The translations under genes were made by a program, and so were the position numbers. The notes under the pieces were generated by a model, which had not been told where the DNA came from, did not search any database, and saw only the letters and a list, made by a program, of their open reading frames with translations. Shown here one piece after another: positions 23,460 to 32,415 of a DNA stretch of 64,000 nucleotides; positions within the stretch are counted from its first letter, which is position 1; every line of letters starts with the position of its first letter. The stretch comes from an uncultured Lachnospiraceae bacterium (GTDB lineage Bacteria > Bacillota > Clostridia > Lachnospirales > Lachnospiraceae): assembly GCA_934293575.1 (NCBI GenBank), contig CAKQYU010000003.1, forward strand, positions 1 through 64,000, in the 5' to 3' direction.

Positions 23460-25013
23460 CTACTCCGTAAATTTTGATTGTGTCACATACTTGATACAGA
23501 AAAATGCCAAAATAAGGATGGTGATACCAAGCACAAGCGGAACAACCGGATTTTGAACAAAACCTGCCACAATATAGGAAAGACCCGATATCACAGCCAC
23601 TACAATAACATAAGGAAGCTGTGTCGATACATGACTGACATGATTACATTGTGCTCCTGCCGATGCCATTATCGTAGTATCCGAAATAGGCGAACAATGA
23701 TCACCGCAAACGGCACCTGCCATACATGCTGAGATTGAGATAATCATAAGGGTTGGATTTTTATCCTGAAAGGTATCCACAACAATCGGAATCAGGATTC
23801 CAAAGGTTCCCCATGATGTACCGGTTGCAAATGCCAAAAATACCGCGACGACAAATATTATCGCAGGTAATGTACTAACCAGATTACCGGATACATCATT
23901 TACCAATCCTGCCACATAATATTTTGCACCCAGACTGTCGGTCATTGCCTTTAACGTCCATGCAAAAGTAAGAATTAAAATAGCAGGCACCATCGCCTTA
24001 AATCCCTCCGGAATACATTCACATGCTTTTTTAAAACTGATAACCCTTCGAAGCATATAAAAAATAATTGTAATAACCAGTGCAAATACGCTTCCTAGCA
24101 TAAGTCCTACAGATGCATCACTTTCCGAAAACGCCGTTATAAAATCATTTCCGTTAAAAAAACCACCTGTATAAATCATTCCGATAATGCAACTGATGAT
24201 AAGTACAACAATGGGAAGTATAAGATCCATTACCTTACCCTTCGTATTGGTAAAATTATATTCTACCTGTTCATATTGTGCATCCTTTACCGTCAGAACA
24301 TCTCCGTTTAAAGCATTCTGTTCATGTAATTTCATCGGTCCGAAATCCACTCGCAAAACAACGATTGTTATCATTGCAACAATGGTAAACAAGGCATAAT
24401 AATTATACGGAATTGCCCTGATAAAAATTGAAAAACCATCCTCTCCCTCTACAAATCCGGTAACTGCCGCTGCCCAGGATGATATCGGAGCAATAATACA
24501 AATTGGTGCTGCCGTCGAATCAATCAAATATGCAAGCTTTGCCCTGGATACATTGTGTCCATCCGTTACAGGCCGCATGACACTTCCGACGGTAAGACAG
24601 TTAAAATAATCATCAATAAAAATAAGCATACCAAGAACAATCGCCGCAAGCTGTGCACCGACACGGGTTTTGATATGTTCACTTGCCCATTTACCAAAAG
24701 CCGCCGAACCACCTGCCTCATTCATCATACAGACCATAATTCCCAATATTACCAAAAACACTAAAATACCCACATTGTACGGGTCGGATAACGAACCAAC
24801 GATTCCATCCTGAAAAATGTGTGTAATGGAACGTTCCAGATTAAATGAGCCGGTAAAAATATCTCCATAAAAAAGACCACCAATTACGATTCCGATAAAC
24901 AATGAGCTATATACTTCCTTTGTAATCAAGGCAAGTACGATAGCTACCAATGGTGGTATCAATGACCCAAATGTAGCGTACATCTGTGGCATATATTCAA
25001 CTGCTTCTTTCAT
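23460..25013 (-). CDS. nhaC: Na+/H+ antiporter, NhaC family
   Basis: A 517-residue membrane protein with about twelve helices. NhaC hallmarks include FGSLIPPLVAIVLALITKEV at the N-terminus, LGMLIFIDDYFNCLTVGSVM (central ion-binding region), ATGTSWGTFGILIPIVVD and GDHCSPISDTTIMASAGA near the C-terminus. It exchanges Na+ for H+, or related organic ions such as malate/lactate in MleN-type members. Full length. GGAG lies before the ATG. Confidence 0.88.
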   Translation of the reverse strand: MKEAVEYMPQMYATFGSLIPPLVAIVLALITKEVYSSLFIGIVIGGLFYGDIFTGSFNLERSITHIFQDGIVGSLSDPYNVGILVFLVILGIMVCMMNEAGGSAAFGKWASEHIKTRVGAQLAAIVLGMLIFIDDYFNCLTVGSVMRPVTDGHNVSRAKLAYLIDSTAAPICIIAPISSWAAAVTGFVEGEDGFSIFIRAIPYNYYALFTIVAMITIVVLRVDFGPMKLHEQNALNGDVLTVKDAQYEQVEYNFTNTKGKVMDLILPIVVLIISCIIGMIYTGGFFNGNDFITAFSESDASVGLMLGSVFALVITIIFYMLRRVISFKKACECIPEGFKAMVPAILILTFAWTLKAMTDSLGAKYYVAGLVNDVSGNLVSTLPAIIFVVAVFLAFATGTSWGTFGILIPIVVDTFQDKNPTLMIISISACMAGAVCGDHCSPISDTTIMASAGAQCNHVSHVSTQLPYVIVVAVISGLSYIVAGFVQNPVVPLVLGITILILAFFCIKYVTQSKFTE

Positions 25014-25051
25014 AAAATTCTCCTCCGTATTTTATTTGCATTTTTAATCAT

Positions 25052-25086
25052 AATATAAGCCTGATTGGTTTTCCCAACCAGGCTTA
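25052..25086 (-). terminator. Terminator of the cytidylate kinase-like gene
   Basis: AAGCCTGATTGG pairs with CCAACCAGGCTT (25057-25085) with one bulge. The minus-strand tail is AT-rich. It lies 9 bases past the stop at 25095. Confidence 0.6.
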
Positions 25087-25094
25087 TTCATTGT

Positions 25095-25679
25095 CTAGCC
25101 TTCTATACAATCCAGTATCATCTGAACCGTTCTTTCTATTCCGAATTTGCTGCTGTTCACACACAAATCATATCCTCTGGAATCACCCCACTTAGAATCG
25201 GAATATCGATTGTGGTATGCCTTTCTCTTTGAATCGTGCCGGTTCATCTTTGCTTCTGCCTCTGCCGGAGAAAGATTATATTTTTGCATCAGATGCTCTA
25301 ACTTGTGTTCCTTATCACCCATAACAAAAATCTTAACCATATCCGGATATTCCTTCAAAGCTGTTTCTGCACAACGACCGACAATTATAAAGGATTCTCC
25401 TGTTGCTGCCTTTTTTTGAAGATATTCAAACTGCATCTCTGCTAATATATCTTCCATTGAATTAGAATGTCCCTTTACACTTCTGGATATAAACGGATTT
25501 TTCGGTTTTTCATCATACTTTCGAAGTTCTTCAGCAGATATATTCTTCTCTTTTGCAACTGCATCTAATAAATTTCTATCGTATAAATGAATCCCCAGTT
25601 CTTTTGCAACTAATTCAGCAATTTCATGTCCGCAACTACCATATTCACGACTGATTGATATTATTATTTGCTTACCCAT
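25095..25679 (-). CDS. Cytidylate kinase-like family protein
   Basis: A 194-residue protein of the cytidylate-kinase-like family (PF13189). It starts MGKQIIISISREYGSCGHEI, where the P-loop-like GSCGHE replaces GxxGxGK, then GIHLYDRNLLDAVAKE and IIVGRCAETALKEYP. The helix NRHDSKRKAYHNRYSDSKWG holds the basic residues expected to contact phosphates. Members are common in Clostridia; the nucleotide substrate is not established. The gene has a GAGG-type site and its own terminator. Confidence 0.82.
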   Translation of the reverse strand: MGKQIIISISREYGSCGHEIAELVAKELGIHLYDRNLLDAVAKEKNISAEELRKYDEKPKNPFISRSVKGHSNSMEDILAEMQFEYLQKKAATGESFIIVGRCAETALKEYPDMVKIFVMGDKEHKLEHLMQKYNLSPAEAEAKMNRHDSKRKAYHNRYSDSKWGDSRGYDLCVNSSKFGIERTVQMILDCIEG

Positions 25680-25761
25680 AACGAAAACCTCCCATCCATT
25701 TACTATGATATAATTGTATCATATTTTTTTCAATTTCAAAAGAACTTTTACACGAAAACAC

Positions 25762-25790
25762 TTGCATTTTTTCAAAAAAAATCATATACT
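25762..25790 (+). promoter_or_regulatory. Promoter of tRNA-Pro
   Basis: TTGCAT (25762-25767) and TATACT (25785-25790) with a 17-base spacer. The tRNA begins 26 bases downstream. Confidence 0.7.
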
Positions 25791-25816
25791 ATCTTGGTGT
25801 GGTAATTATATATCAT

Positions 25817-25890
25817 CGGCGCGTGGCTCAGTTTGGTAGAGCGCCACGTTCGGGACGTGGAGGTCGCAGGTTCGAATCCTGTCGCGCCGA
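25817..25890 (+). tRNA. tRNA-Pro (anticodon CGG)
   Basis: A complete cloverleaf: acceptor stem CGGCGCG/CGCGCCG with discriminator A, D arm TGGCTCAGTTTGGTAGAGC, anticodon stem CCACG/CGTGG with loop TTCGGGA (anticodon CGG, proline codon CCG), and T arm GCAGGTTCGAATCCTGT. The CCA end is not encoded. Confidence 0.96.
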
Positions 25891-25895
25891 TTAAA

Positions 25896-25929
25896 AAAAG
25901 TCTGATTTTACATTGTAAATCAGACTTTT
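25896..25929. terminator. Bidirectional terminator (tRNA-Pro and HAD gene)
   Basis: A 13-base stem AAAAGTCTGATTT/AAATCAGACTTTT with an eight-base loop. T-runs leave both ends, so it serves the tRNA on the plus strand and the HAD gene ending at 25934 on the minus strand. Confidence 0.85.
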
Positions 25930-25933
25930 CTTT

Positions 25934-26764
25934 TTATATAAGATTTAATTTTTCAAATGCATTTTTTAATCCATCGTTTTCGACCGGATCCGTAATATAA
26001 TCTGCCATCTCCTTTATTTGGGCTCCGCCATTTCCCATTGCCACTCCATATGCACAATAAGAAAGCATCGGAATATCAATCTTGGCATCTCCAAATGCAA
26101 TTGTCTGGGATTGATCGATATGAAGATGTTCCAACAACACTTCAATCGCATGTGCTTTTGTTATGTTTTTTACTCCCATATCGCCAAATAACGCTATTTC
26201 TCCGGCTCCACCCCAGGTACCGTGTTGCAGATTGGGAAACCGCTTTTGTGCATCCAGATAATTTTGATAAGATTTTAAAATATAACTGACCTTATTCAAA
26301 TCATCCCGATAGAGTGCACCATCAAATATCATTTCCGGAAATGCATCTCTTACCGTCAACCCATCCGACTGACGCCCTTTTCTTTTACTATATGCACGAA
26401 TCGTATCTACCGCCTCAGTTTCAAAATTTTCACTTGCAAACAAACCGTTATTGCTTTCAAGATAAAATTCCAAGCCCTGTTCATGCAGCCAGTCAACAAT
26501 TTCCCTGCACTCTTTTAATGATATTTTTTGATGGAGGAGCACTTTATCATGGTACTCAACATAGCTTCCGTTTCCACCAATCATTCCGTCAATTCCAATG
26601 TCCCAGATATTTTGATAAACCTCCGCACGACTTCTTCCGGTGCAGATAAATACAAGATTTCCATTTTGTCTTGTCTTTTGAATCGCCATAACCGCAGAAT
26701 CCGGCAGATTGTTTTCATAATCAACTAAAGTTCCGTCTACGTCAATAAAAATTACTTTCTTCAA
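25934..26764 (-). CDS. Cof-type HAD phosphatase (A)
   Basis: A 276-residue HAD hydrolase of the Cof/IIB group. Motif I is FIDVDGTLVDYE (nucleophile Asp near residue 7), motif II lies at VFICTGRSRAEVY, and motif IV reads AFGDAKIDIPMLSYCAYGVAMGN. A large cap domain fills residues 85-180. Such enzymes dephosphorylate sugar or nucleotide phosphates. It is the last gene of the beta-glucoside PTS transcript (36 bases after HAD B), so it may remove sugar phosphates that accumulate. Confidence 0.88.
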   Translation of the reverse strand: MKKVIFIDVDGTLVDYENNLPDSAVMAIQKTRQNGNLVFICTGRSRAEVYQNIWDIGIDGMIGGNGSYVEYHDKVLLHQKISLKECREIVDWLHEQGLEFYLESNNGLFASENFETEAVDTIRAYSKRKGRQSDGLTVRDAFPEMIFDGALYRDDLNKVSYILKSYQNYLDAQKRFPNLQHGTWGGAGEIALFGDMGVKNITKAHAIEVLLEHLHIDQSQTIAFGDAKIDIPMLSYCAYGVAMGNGGAQIKEMADYITDPVENDGLKNAFEKLNLI

Positions 26765-26799
26765 TTCTTATCCTCCATCTGAAAACCTTTCATTCTGCC

Positions 26800-27615
26800 T
26801 TACGAAATCAATCCAAGCGACTGCATGGCATATTCAATTCCATCCTCTGTCACAGATTTTGTTACCATATCTGCAATTTGTTTTAATTCCTCTCTTGCAT
26901 TTCCCATTGCTACACCGATTCCGGCAAATTCAATCATATCAAGATCATTTGGTCCATCACCAAATGCAATTGTATCCTCCTGTCGAAATGAAAAATAATC
27001 TGCATATTTTTTCATGCCAAATGATTTATTCAGATTGCGTAATGTAATTTCTCCGCTGTCATCGACACCACTTTCAAAACTTGATGCCGTAATATCGCAA
27101 GAATCCCTTAAGGCATCCGCTACCTTTGAAACCGGCCAGGAAGAATCGTAATATAACATTTTTTCTACATTCCGATAATCCGAAAGGCAATCAGCAAGAA
27201 CATAATCACCCATAATGCGGGAAATTATATCCATCCCAACCCCTTGTGATTTAAAATTTTCAATTAAATAGTCCAGGCATTCCTTACGGAAAATCAGATT
27301 ATCTCTCGTCATTGCAACCGCAAATCCACCGGACTGCTCAATCACATCCTGTGCCTGTCGGATGATATTCTCCGGCATGAAATGTTCATAAATAATTTCA
27401 TTCTTATTTTCAACATAAGCACCCGTCGCGCCAATATAACCATCAAACATTTCAAACAATTCGGGATAGACCTGAAATTTTGTCCGTCCGGAACAGATGA
27501 CCAACCGATGTCCGTTTGCACGTGCCTGCCGCAAGGCACGAACCGTTGAGGCAGGCATGTGACCACTGAAATCATATAAAGTTCCGTCAATGTCAAAAAA
27601 CAATATCTTACTCAT
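26800..27615 (-). CDS. Cof-type HAD phosphatase (B)
   Basis: A 271-residue HAD hydrolase, similar in layout to its neighbour. Motif I FFDIDGTLYDFSG, motif II LVICSGRTKFQVY, motif IV IAFGDGPNDLDMIEFAGIGVAMGN, with a Cof-type cap. The ATG at 27615 is one base past the HPr stop, which indicates translational coupling; a longer frame to 27693 would overlap the HPr gene. Likely role is sugar-phosphate dephosphorylation within the beta-glucoside operon. Substrate unverified. Confidence 0.87.
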   Translation of the reverse strand: MSKILFFDIDGTLYDFSGHMPASTVRALRQARANGHRLVICSGRTKFQVYPELFEMFDGYIGATGAYVENKNEIIYEHFMPENIIRQAQDVIEQSGGFAVAMTRDNLIFRKECLDYLIENFKSQGVGMDIISRIMGDYVLADCLSDYRNVEKMLYYDSSWPVSKVADALRDSCDITASSFESGVDDSGEITLRNLNKSFGMKKYADYFSFRQEDTIAFGDGPNDLDMIEFAGIGVAMGNAREELKQIADMVTKSVTEDGIEYAMQSLGLIS

Positions 27616-27616
27616 T

Positions 27617-27874
27617 TTACAAATTCTCTTTAAAAAATGTCTCAATCTCTGGGAAAGCAACTTCTTCATCTTCCCCTTCCACTGATACAACAACGGTTTC
27701 TCCTTTTTTTACACCAAGACTCATAACAGCCATTAATTTCTGTGCTTCAGCACTCTTTCCATCCTTTGTCAATGTAATTTTTGATGTGTATTCTTTTGCT
27801 TTCTTTGCTAAAATTCCTGCCGGACGTGCATGGATTCCTACTTCGTCTGTAATAACATATTCAAATGATTTCAT
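27617..27874 (-). CDS. ptsH: HPr phosphocarrier protein
   Basis: An 85-residue HPr. GIHARPAG carries the phosphorylated His15, and AQKLMAVMSLGVKKG carries the regulatory Ser46 region of Gram-positive HPr. It passes phosphate from enzyme I to EIIA domains and, when Ser-phosphorylated, acts with CcpA. It lies three bases after the GH1 gene and just before HAD B, an unusual place: ptsH generally sits beside ptsI. It may therefore be an operon-dedicated copy or the only one in the genome. Confidence 0.92.
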   Translation of the reverse strand: MKSFEYVITDEVGIHARPAGILAKKAKEYTSKITLTKDGKSAEAQKLMAVMSLGVKKGETVVVSVEGEDEEVAFPEIETFFKENL

Positions 27875-27877
27875 TTT

Positions 27878-29314
27878 CTATAACTCCTCTCCGTTTGTCT
27901 CAATCACTTTTTGATACCAATAAAATGAATCTTTTTTCTTTCTGCTTAAATCTCCGGTTCCATCGTCATATTTATCAACGTATACAAAACCGTATCGTTT
28001 TGCCATCTCTCCGGTTGATGCAGATACCACATCAATCCATCCCCATGGTGTATATCCCATTAAATCCACACCGTCTTTTACAGCCTCTTCCATCTCCTTT
28101 ATATGTTGACGAAGATAATCAATACGATAGCTGTCATGGATACTTCCGTCTTCTTCCAACGTGTCGTATGCACCAAGTCCGTTTTCAACAACCATTAACG
28201 GAATCTGATAACGGGAATATAACTCATTCAATGTATAACGCAGTCCCTTTGGATCAATCTGCCATCCCCAGTCACTGGCTTTTAAATAAGGATTTTTTAC
28301 ACCACTGATTAAATTACCGCCGGCTGCATTCTTCTCTTTATCAGCAGTTATGCAGCTTGACATATAGTAACTGAAGGTATAAAAATCAACTTTACCGGCA
28401 AGCAGGATTTCATCATCACCGGCTTCCTTTTGAATCTGAATACCGTTTTCCTCAAAGAAACGTTTTGCATAATAAGGATATGCTCCTCTTACCTGAATGT
28501 CAGATGCAAACCAGTTCATATTCTGCATTTCCTTCTGGCAGGCAATCAAATCGTCCGGATTACAGGTCAATGGATACATGGTAGCAAAAATACTCATATT
28601 ACCGATTTTAAACTGTGGATAATTTTCATGTGCATAAGTAACCGCTTTTGCACTGGCTACAAATTGATGATGTAATGCCTGATATCGTTCCTGTTTGTTA
28701 TCCGGTACTTTGTTAATCGGTCCTTCATATCCTTGAATCGTACCAAGGGATAACACGGAACCCATCGGCATTGTACCGGAATTAATCTCATTAAATGTCA
28801 ACCAGTATTTTACTTTATCCTGATAGCGGTCAAAGATTACTTTACAATAATTCATAAAATAATCAATACATTTTCTGGATTCCCATCCGTTATACCGGTC
28901 AACCAAAGCATATGGCATTTCATAATGAGAAATTGTAACCAATGGCTCAATTCCAAAACGATTTAATTCCTCAAACACCTTGTCATAAAAAGCAAGTCCT
29001 GCTTCATTTGGTTTTTCCTCCATACCGGTCGGAAAAATTCTTGTCCAGTTAATTGACATACGGAATACTTTAAATCCCATCTCATGTGCAAGGGCAATGT
29101 CTTCCTTATAATGATGATAAAAATCCGTTGCCTCTCTGCTTGGATATAATGTATTTTCCTCAAATTCTCTTGTAATACGCTTTGGTGTGGTATGAGAGCC
29201 GTTTGTACAATGGTCAGAAACAGAAGCACCTTTTCCATCAACATCCCATGCGCCCTCATATTGGTTTGCAGCAGTTGCACCACCCCAAAGGAAATCTTTT
29301 CTAAATGCGCTCAT
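27878..29314 (-). CDS. bglA: 6-phospho-beta-glucosidase, GH1
   Basis: A 478-residue glycoside hydrolase family 1 enzyme. It starts with FLWGGATAANQYEGAW, has TFNEIN (acid/base Glu, about 175) and LMVVENGLG (nucleophile Glu, about 375), followed by WGWIDVVSASTGEMAKRYGF, whose Ser and Lys/Tyr pattern is typical of the phospho-sugar-specific subgroup. It hydrolyses PTS-imported phospho-beta-glucosides such as cellobiose-6P or salicin-6P. It sits 25 bases after the EIIBCA gene in one operon. Confidence 0.93.
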   Translation of the reverse strand: MSAFRKDFLWGGATAANQYEGAWDVDGKGASVSDHCTNGSHTTPKRITREFEENTLYPSREATDFYHHYKEDIALAHEMGFKVFRMSINWTRIFPTGMEEKPNEAGLAFYDKVFEELNRFGIEPLVTISHYEMPYALVDRYNGWESRKCIDYFMNYCKVIFDRYQDKVKYWLTFNEINSGTMPMGSVLSLGTIQGYEGPINKVPDNKQERYQALHHQFVASAKAVTYAHENYPQFKIGNMSIFATMYPLTCNPDDLIACQKEMQNMNWFASDIQVRGAYPYYAKRFFEENGIQIQKEAGDDEILLAGKVDFYTFSYYMSSCITADKEKNAAGGNLISGVKNPYLKASDWGWQIDPKGLRYTLNELYSRYQIPLMVVENGLGAYDTLEEDGSIHDSYRIDYLRQHIKEMEEAVKDGVDLMGYTPWGWIDVVSASTGEMAKRYGFVYVDKYDDGTGDLSRKKKDSFYWYQKVIETNGEEL

Positions 29315-29339
29315 ATGAAACCTCCATTTTTTGAATTTA

Positions 29340-31259
29340 TTATAAAATCTGTATCAATGCATCTCCAAAAGCAACCTCTTTGGCATCGGTAGGGATAACA
29401 TCCGAATAATCATCGGTATTTGTAATAATGATTGGAGTTGTAACCGGATGTCCGGCAGCTTTAATCTTATCAATATCAAACTCTAACAACAGTTCACCTT
29501 TTTTAATGATATCTCCCTGTTGTTTCAAAGCCTTAAATCCATCTCCATCCATTTCTACGGTATCCATACCAACATGAATAAGGATTTCCACACCGGCTGT
29601 AGTTGTAATTCCAATGGCATGTCCGGTTGGGAAAAATGTTGAAATCTCTCCATCTGCCGGTGCATATACCTTGCCTTCTTCCGGTTCGATTGCTACACCT
29701 TTACCCATAGACTCCGATGAAAAAACCTCATCTTTTATATCTGCCAAAGCAACTACTTTACCATTGATTGGAGAAACAATATCCTTTGAATCAGATGTTT
29801 TAGCCGTTGCATTTGCACCCTTTGTTACATCACCAGAACCATTTGTTGTTACTGCATCATCCTTATAGAAAATCAATTCCAAAACAAGAGAAGCAATCAC
29901 ACAGATGATTGAAACAATAATTGCAACAATCATCGGATGTAAATCCTTTGTATCCGGGCTGATGAACATTGTATAAGAGAATATACCCATACCTGCCATC
30001 TGATAATCCTTAATACCAAGAGCACATAAAACCGCACCTGCAACACCTGCAACTGCACAGGTTCTGAAAAACGGTGCCTTCTTCGGAAGTGTAATACCGT
30101 AAATGGCCGGTTCCGTTACACCTGCAATACCGGAAATAATTGCCGGAGGACATAAACTCTTAAGTTTCTTATCCTTTGATTTGAGCATGATACCAATGCA
30201 GGCACCTGTCTGTGCAAAGGTTGTACCAAGCATGGCAGTTAAAATAACTTCACCAATTAATAATCCGTTACCATCTACATAAGTCATATTCGCAAGAGCA
30301 ATCGGAACCAATGCCCAATGCAAGCCAAACATAACCAATATCTGCCAGAAGAAACCAACTACCAATCCCATCAAAATCGGGCTGAATTCATTTATCTGTG
30401 TAAATGCATCACCGAGAAGTGTAGATGCCACAGAAGTTACAGGTCCGATTATAAGTAAGGTTAAACAAATCGTAACCGTACAGGTAATTAACGGAACAGC
30501 AAAAATCTTAATGGTGCTTGGAATATATTTTTTGTATAATTTTTCAAACCACGCTGCAAATGCCACCGCACAGATAACCGGAAGCACGGTACTGGTATAA
30601 TTACCGGTTGATGGTGCAATGACCGGAATACCAAATAGATTTGATATATCGTAAGTATCGCCAAACAACATATACGGAGATACCAGTGCAAGTCCGATAA
30701 TCAGACCTTCCATCTCCGGAAGCTTGAACTTTTTCGCAGCCGAAAATCCTAAAATTACCGGCAGAAAATAAAATGCAACATCACCGATTCCGTATAGAAT
30801 ATTATACGTACCGCCTGCACTGTCTAACCATCCAATTGCTGAAAACAGTGACATAAAACCTTTTAAAATACCACAGGCGCATAACACTCCCAAAAATGGT
30901 GAAAATACTCCGGTAATAATACCAACAAATGCATTAAATAACCCTTGTTTTTCCTTTGGAGCATCCTCATCTTCGTCATCTACGCCGGACTTTAAAGATT
31001 TGCTTTCCAGATGTCCTACGGAAACCACCGAATCAAACACCTCCGGAACATGATTTCCGATAACAACCATATACTGTCCGCCGGACTGCACAACCGTTAC
31101 AATTCCATCCGTTCCCTTCAACACCTCTGTATTTGCTTTTGATTCATCCTTTAATTTGAATCGAAGTCTTGTCACACAATGTGTGATGCTGGTGATATTG
31201 TCTTTACCACCTACATTTTGGATAATAATTCTTGATAAACCATCGTATTTACTAGCCAT
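29340..31259 (-). CDS. bglP: Beta-glucoside PTS transporter EIIBCA
   Basis: A 639-residue three-domain PTS permease. EIIB (residues 1-90) has the phospho-cysteine motif ITHCVTRLRFKLKD; EIIC (about 110-465) has ten membrane helices with IISGIAGVTEPAIYGITLP; EIIA (about 490-639) has the phospho-histidine motif ILIHVGMDTVEMDGDGF. It imports and phosphorylates beta-glucosides. The ATG at 31259 has AAAGGAG upstream; a longer frame runs into the operator region and lacks a site. Transcription starts from the promoter at 31325-31353, flanked by operators of the divergent GntR regulator. Confidence 0.93.
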   Translation of the reverse strand: MASKYDGLSRIIIQNVGGKDNITSITHCVTRLRFKLKDESKANTEVLKGTDGIVTVVQSGGQYMVVIGNHVPEVFDSVVSVGHLESKSLKSGVDDEDEDAPKEKQGLFNAFVGIITGVFSPFLGVLCACGILKGFMSLFSAIGWLDSAGGTYNILYGIGDVAFYFLPVILGFSAAKKFKLPEMEGLIIGLALVSPYMLFGDTYDISNLFGIPVIAPSTGNYTSTVLPVICAVAFAAWFEKLYKKYIPSTIKIFAVPLITCTVTICLTLLIIGPVTSVASTLLGDAFTQINEFSPILMGLVVGFFWQILVMFGLHWALVPIALANMTYVDGNGLLIGEVILTAMLGTTFAQTGACIGIMLKSKDKKLKSLCPPAIISGIAGVTEPAIYGITLPKKAPFFRTCAVAGVAGAVLCALGIKDYQMAGMGIFSYTMFISPDTKDLHPMIVAIIVSIICVIASLVLELIFYKDDAVTTNGSGDVTKGANATAKTSDSKDIVSPINGKVVALADIKDEVFSSESMGKGVAIEPEEGKVYAPADGEISTFFPTGHAIGITTTAGVEILIHVGMDTVEMDGDGFKALKQQGDIIKKGELLLEFDIDKIKAAGHPVTTPIIITNTDDYSDVIPTDAKEVAFGDALIQIL

Positions 31260-31298
31260 AATGCATTCTCCTTTCTCATTACTAGTTCGTTCTTTTGT

Positions 31299-31312
31299 CT
31301 TGTTTGAACAAG
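31299..31312. promoter_or_regulatory. GntR operator site 1
   Basis: CTTGTTTGAACAAG, arms CTTGTT/AACAAG around TG. It lies 13 bases downstream of the bgl -10 box, within the early transcribed region. Same sequence as site 2. Confidence 0.75.
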
Positions 31313-31324
31313 TTCTATGTTTGT

Positions 31325-31353
31325 ATCTTACCATCTTGTTTGAACAAGTTCAA
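31325..31353 (-). promoter_or_regulatory. Promoter of the beta-glucoside operon
   Basis: Minus-strand TTGAAC (31348-31353) and TAAGAT (31325-31330) with a 17-base spacer. Operator site 2 occupies the spacer. Confidence 0.65.
31335..31348. promoter_or_regulatory. GntR operator site 2
   Basis: A second CTTGTTTGAACAAG, inside the spacer between the -35 and -10 boxes of the bgl promoter. Binding here would block RNA polymerase directly. Confidence 0.75.
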
Positions 31354-31414
31354 GATATAATTCTATTTTTGCCAATATGCACAGAATAAATTCTCTTTTA
31401 TTGTGCAAAACATA

Positions 31415-31434
31415 CAACTTGTTTAAACAAGTTG
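31415..31434. promoter_or_regulatory. GntR operator site 3
   Basis: CAACTTGTTTAAACAAGTTG, a perfect 20-base palindrome sharing the CTTGTTT..AACAAG core with sites 1 and 2. It overlaps the -35 region of the gntR promoter, supporting autoregulation. Confidence 0.8.
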
Positions 31435-31460
31435 AAAAGAGCAATAAATAAGCTTATAAT
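31432..31460 (+). promoter_or_regulatory. Promoter of the GntR gene
   Basis: TTGAAA (31432-31437) and TATAAT (31455-31460) with a 17-base spacer. The -35 box overlaps operator site 3. Confidence 0.7.
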
Positions 31461-31491
31461 GAATTTAAAGTTTTAAGAAATGGAGAAAAAA

Positions 31492-32217
31492 ATGCCAAAA
31501 TCAAAATACAAAGATATCTATATCGATATGAAGCACAAAATTGAATCACATGAATACGAACATGAAGATTTATTACCTTCTGAAAATGAGTTGATACAGA
31601 TATATGACTGTTCCCGTAATACAATAAGAAGAGCTTTAGCACTCTTAACGACGGAAGGTTATATACAGCCAATTCACGGTCGCGGTGTTCGTGTCATTTA
31701 TATGCCACACAAAGAACATGATTTTATCTCAAGCGGTATTGAAGGCTTAAATCAATTAGCTACCCGGAATGGTTTTCATGTAACCAATCAGGTTATTACC
31801 TTTACCGAAATGATTGCAGATGAACGACTATCACAAAAAACAGACTTTGAAGTCGGAACGGATTTATATTTTATCCAACGTCTGCGTTCTTTAGACGGGA
31901 TTCCGAAAATGGTCGATAATACATTGTTACGGAAGGATTTAGTTCCGGGATTAACCAAAGAAAATTTACAAGGTTCCCTGTTTCATTACATTGAAAATGA
32001 AGTCGGAATGCCGATTCGTACCGTAAAGCGCTGTGTAACGGTAGAACGAACCACACCTTTCGATGAAAAATACCTGGATTTGGATGATTATAACTGTTTA
32101 GCCGTTATTACCTCCCATGTATTTAACAATGACGGAATCCAGTTTGAATATACAGAATCCCGAAATCGACCGGATATTTTCGTTTTTAATTCTGTCATAA
32201 CAAAACCGGTAAAATAA
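31492..32217 (+). CDS. GntR/UTRA-family regulator of beta-glucoside use
   Basis: A 241-residue repressor of the GntR-HutC type. The N-terminal winged helix contains ENELIQIYDCSRNTIRRALA and LTTEGYIQPIHGRGVRV; the UTRA effector domain (about 80-240) has LYFIQRLRSLDGIPKMVDN and IFVFNSVIT. Relatives such as TreR and BglR sense sugar phosphates. The ATG at 31492 has GGAG six bases upstream, better than the ATG at 31480. It faces the bgl operon across three palindromic sites, so it most likely represses both directions and is released by a phospho-beta-glucoside. Confidence 0.9.
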   Translation: MPKSKYKDIYIDMKHKIESHEYEHEDLLPSENELIQIYDCSRNTIRRALALLTTEGYIQPIHGRGVRVIYMPHKEHDFISSGIEGLNQLATRNGFHVTNQVITFTEMIADERLSQKTDFEVGTDLYFIQRLRSLDGIPKMVDNTLLRKDLVPGLTKENLQGSLFHYIENEVGMPIRTVKRCVTVERTTPFDEKYLDLDDYNCLAVITSHVFNNDGIQFEYTESRNRPDIFVFNSVITKPVK

Positions 32218-32265
32218 AAACACTGCCGCTTCAGAAATCCTGTTTTTGAAGCGACAGTGTTTTTT
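32216..32265 (+). terminator. Terminator of the GntR gene
   Basis: AAACACTG..GCTTCA pairs with TGAAGC..CAGTGTTT across a 12-base loop with one internal mismatch pair, followed by six T residues. Confidence 0.85.
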
Positions 32266-32380
32266 ACTCTGCCAATGTAACAAACATCAATATACCGGTT
32301 TTTATAATATCATCCGAAAATTCATATTCCAAAGTATGAAGTTGTGCAGGATACTTTCCATCATCATAGAAAAAAGGATA
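32264..32380 (-). pseudogene. Short C-terminal gene remnant
   Basis: A 38-codon minus-strand frame without start, beginning right after an in-frame TGA: it reads FYDDGKYPAQLHTLEYEFSD and ends KTGILMFVTLAE. The composition looks coding and the end is natural, but I cannot name the parent. The rest of the gap to 32416 holds nothing. Confidence 0.35.
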
Positions 32381-32415
32381 TCATCAAATCACAATGACCA
32401 TATCCCCCGTTCCTA

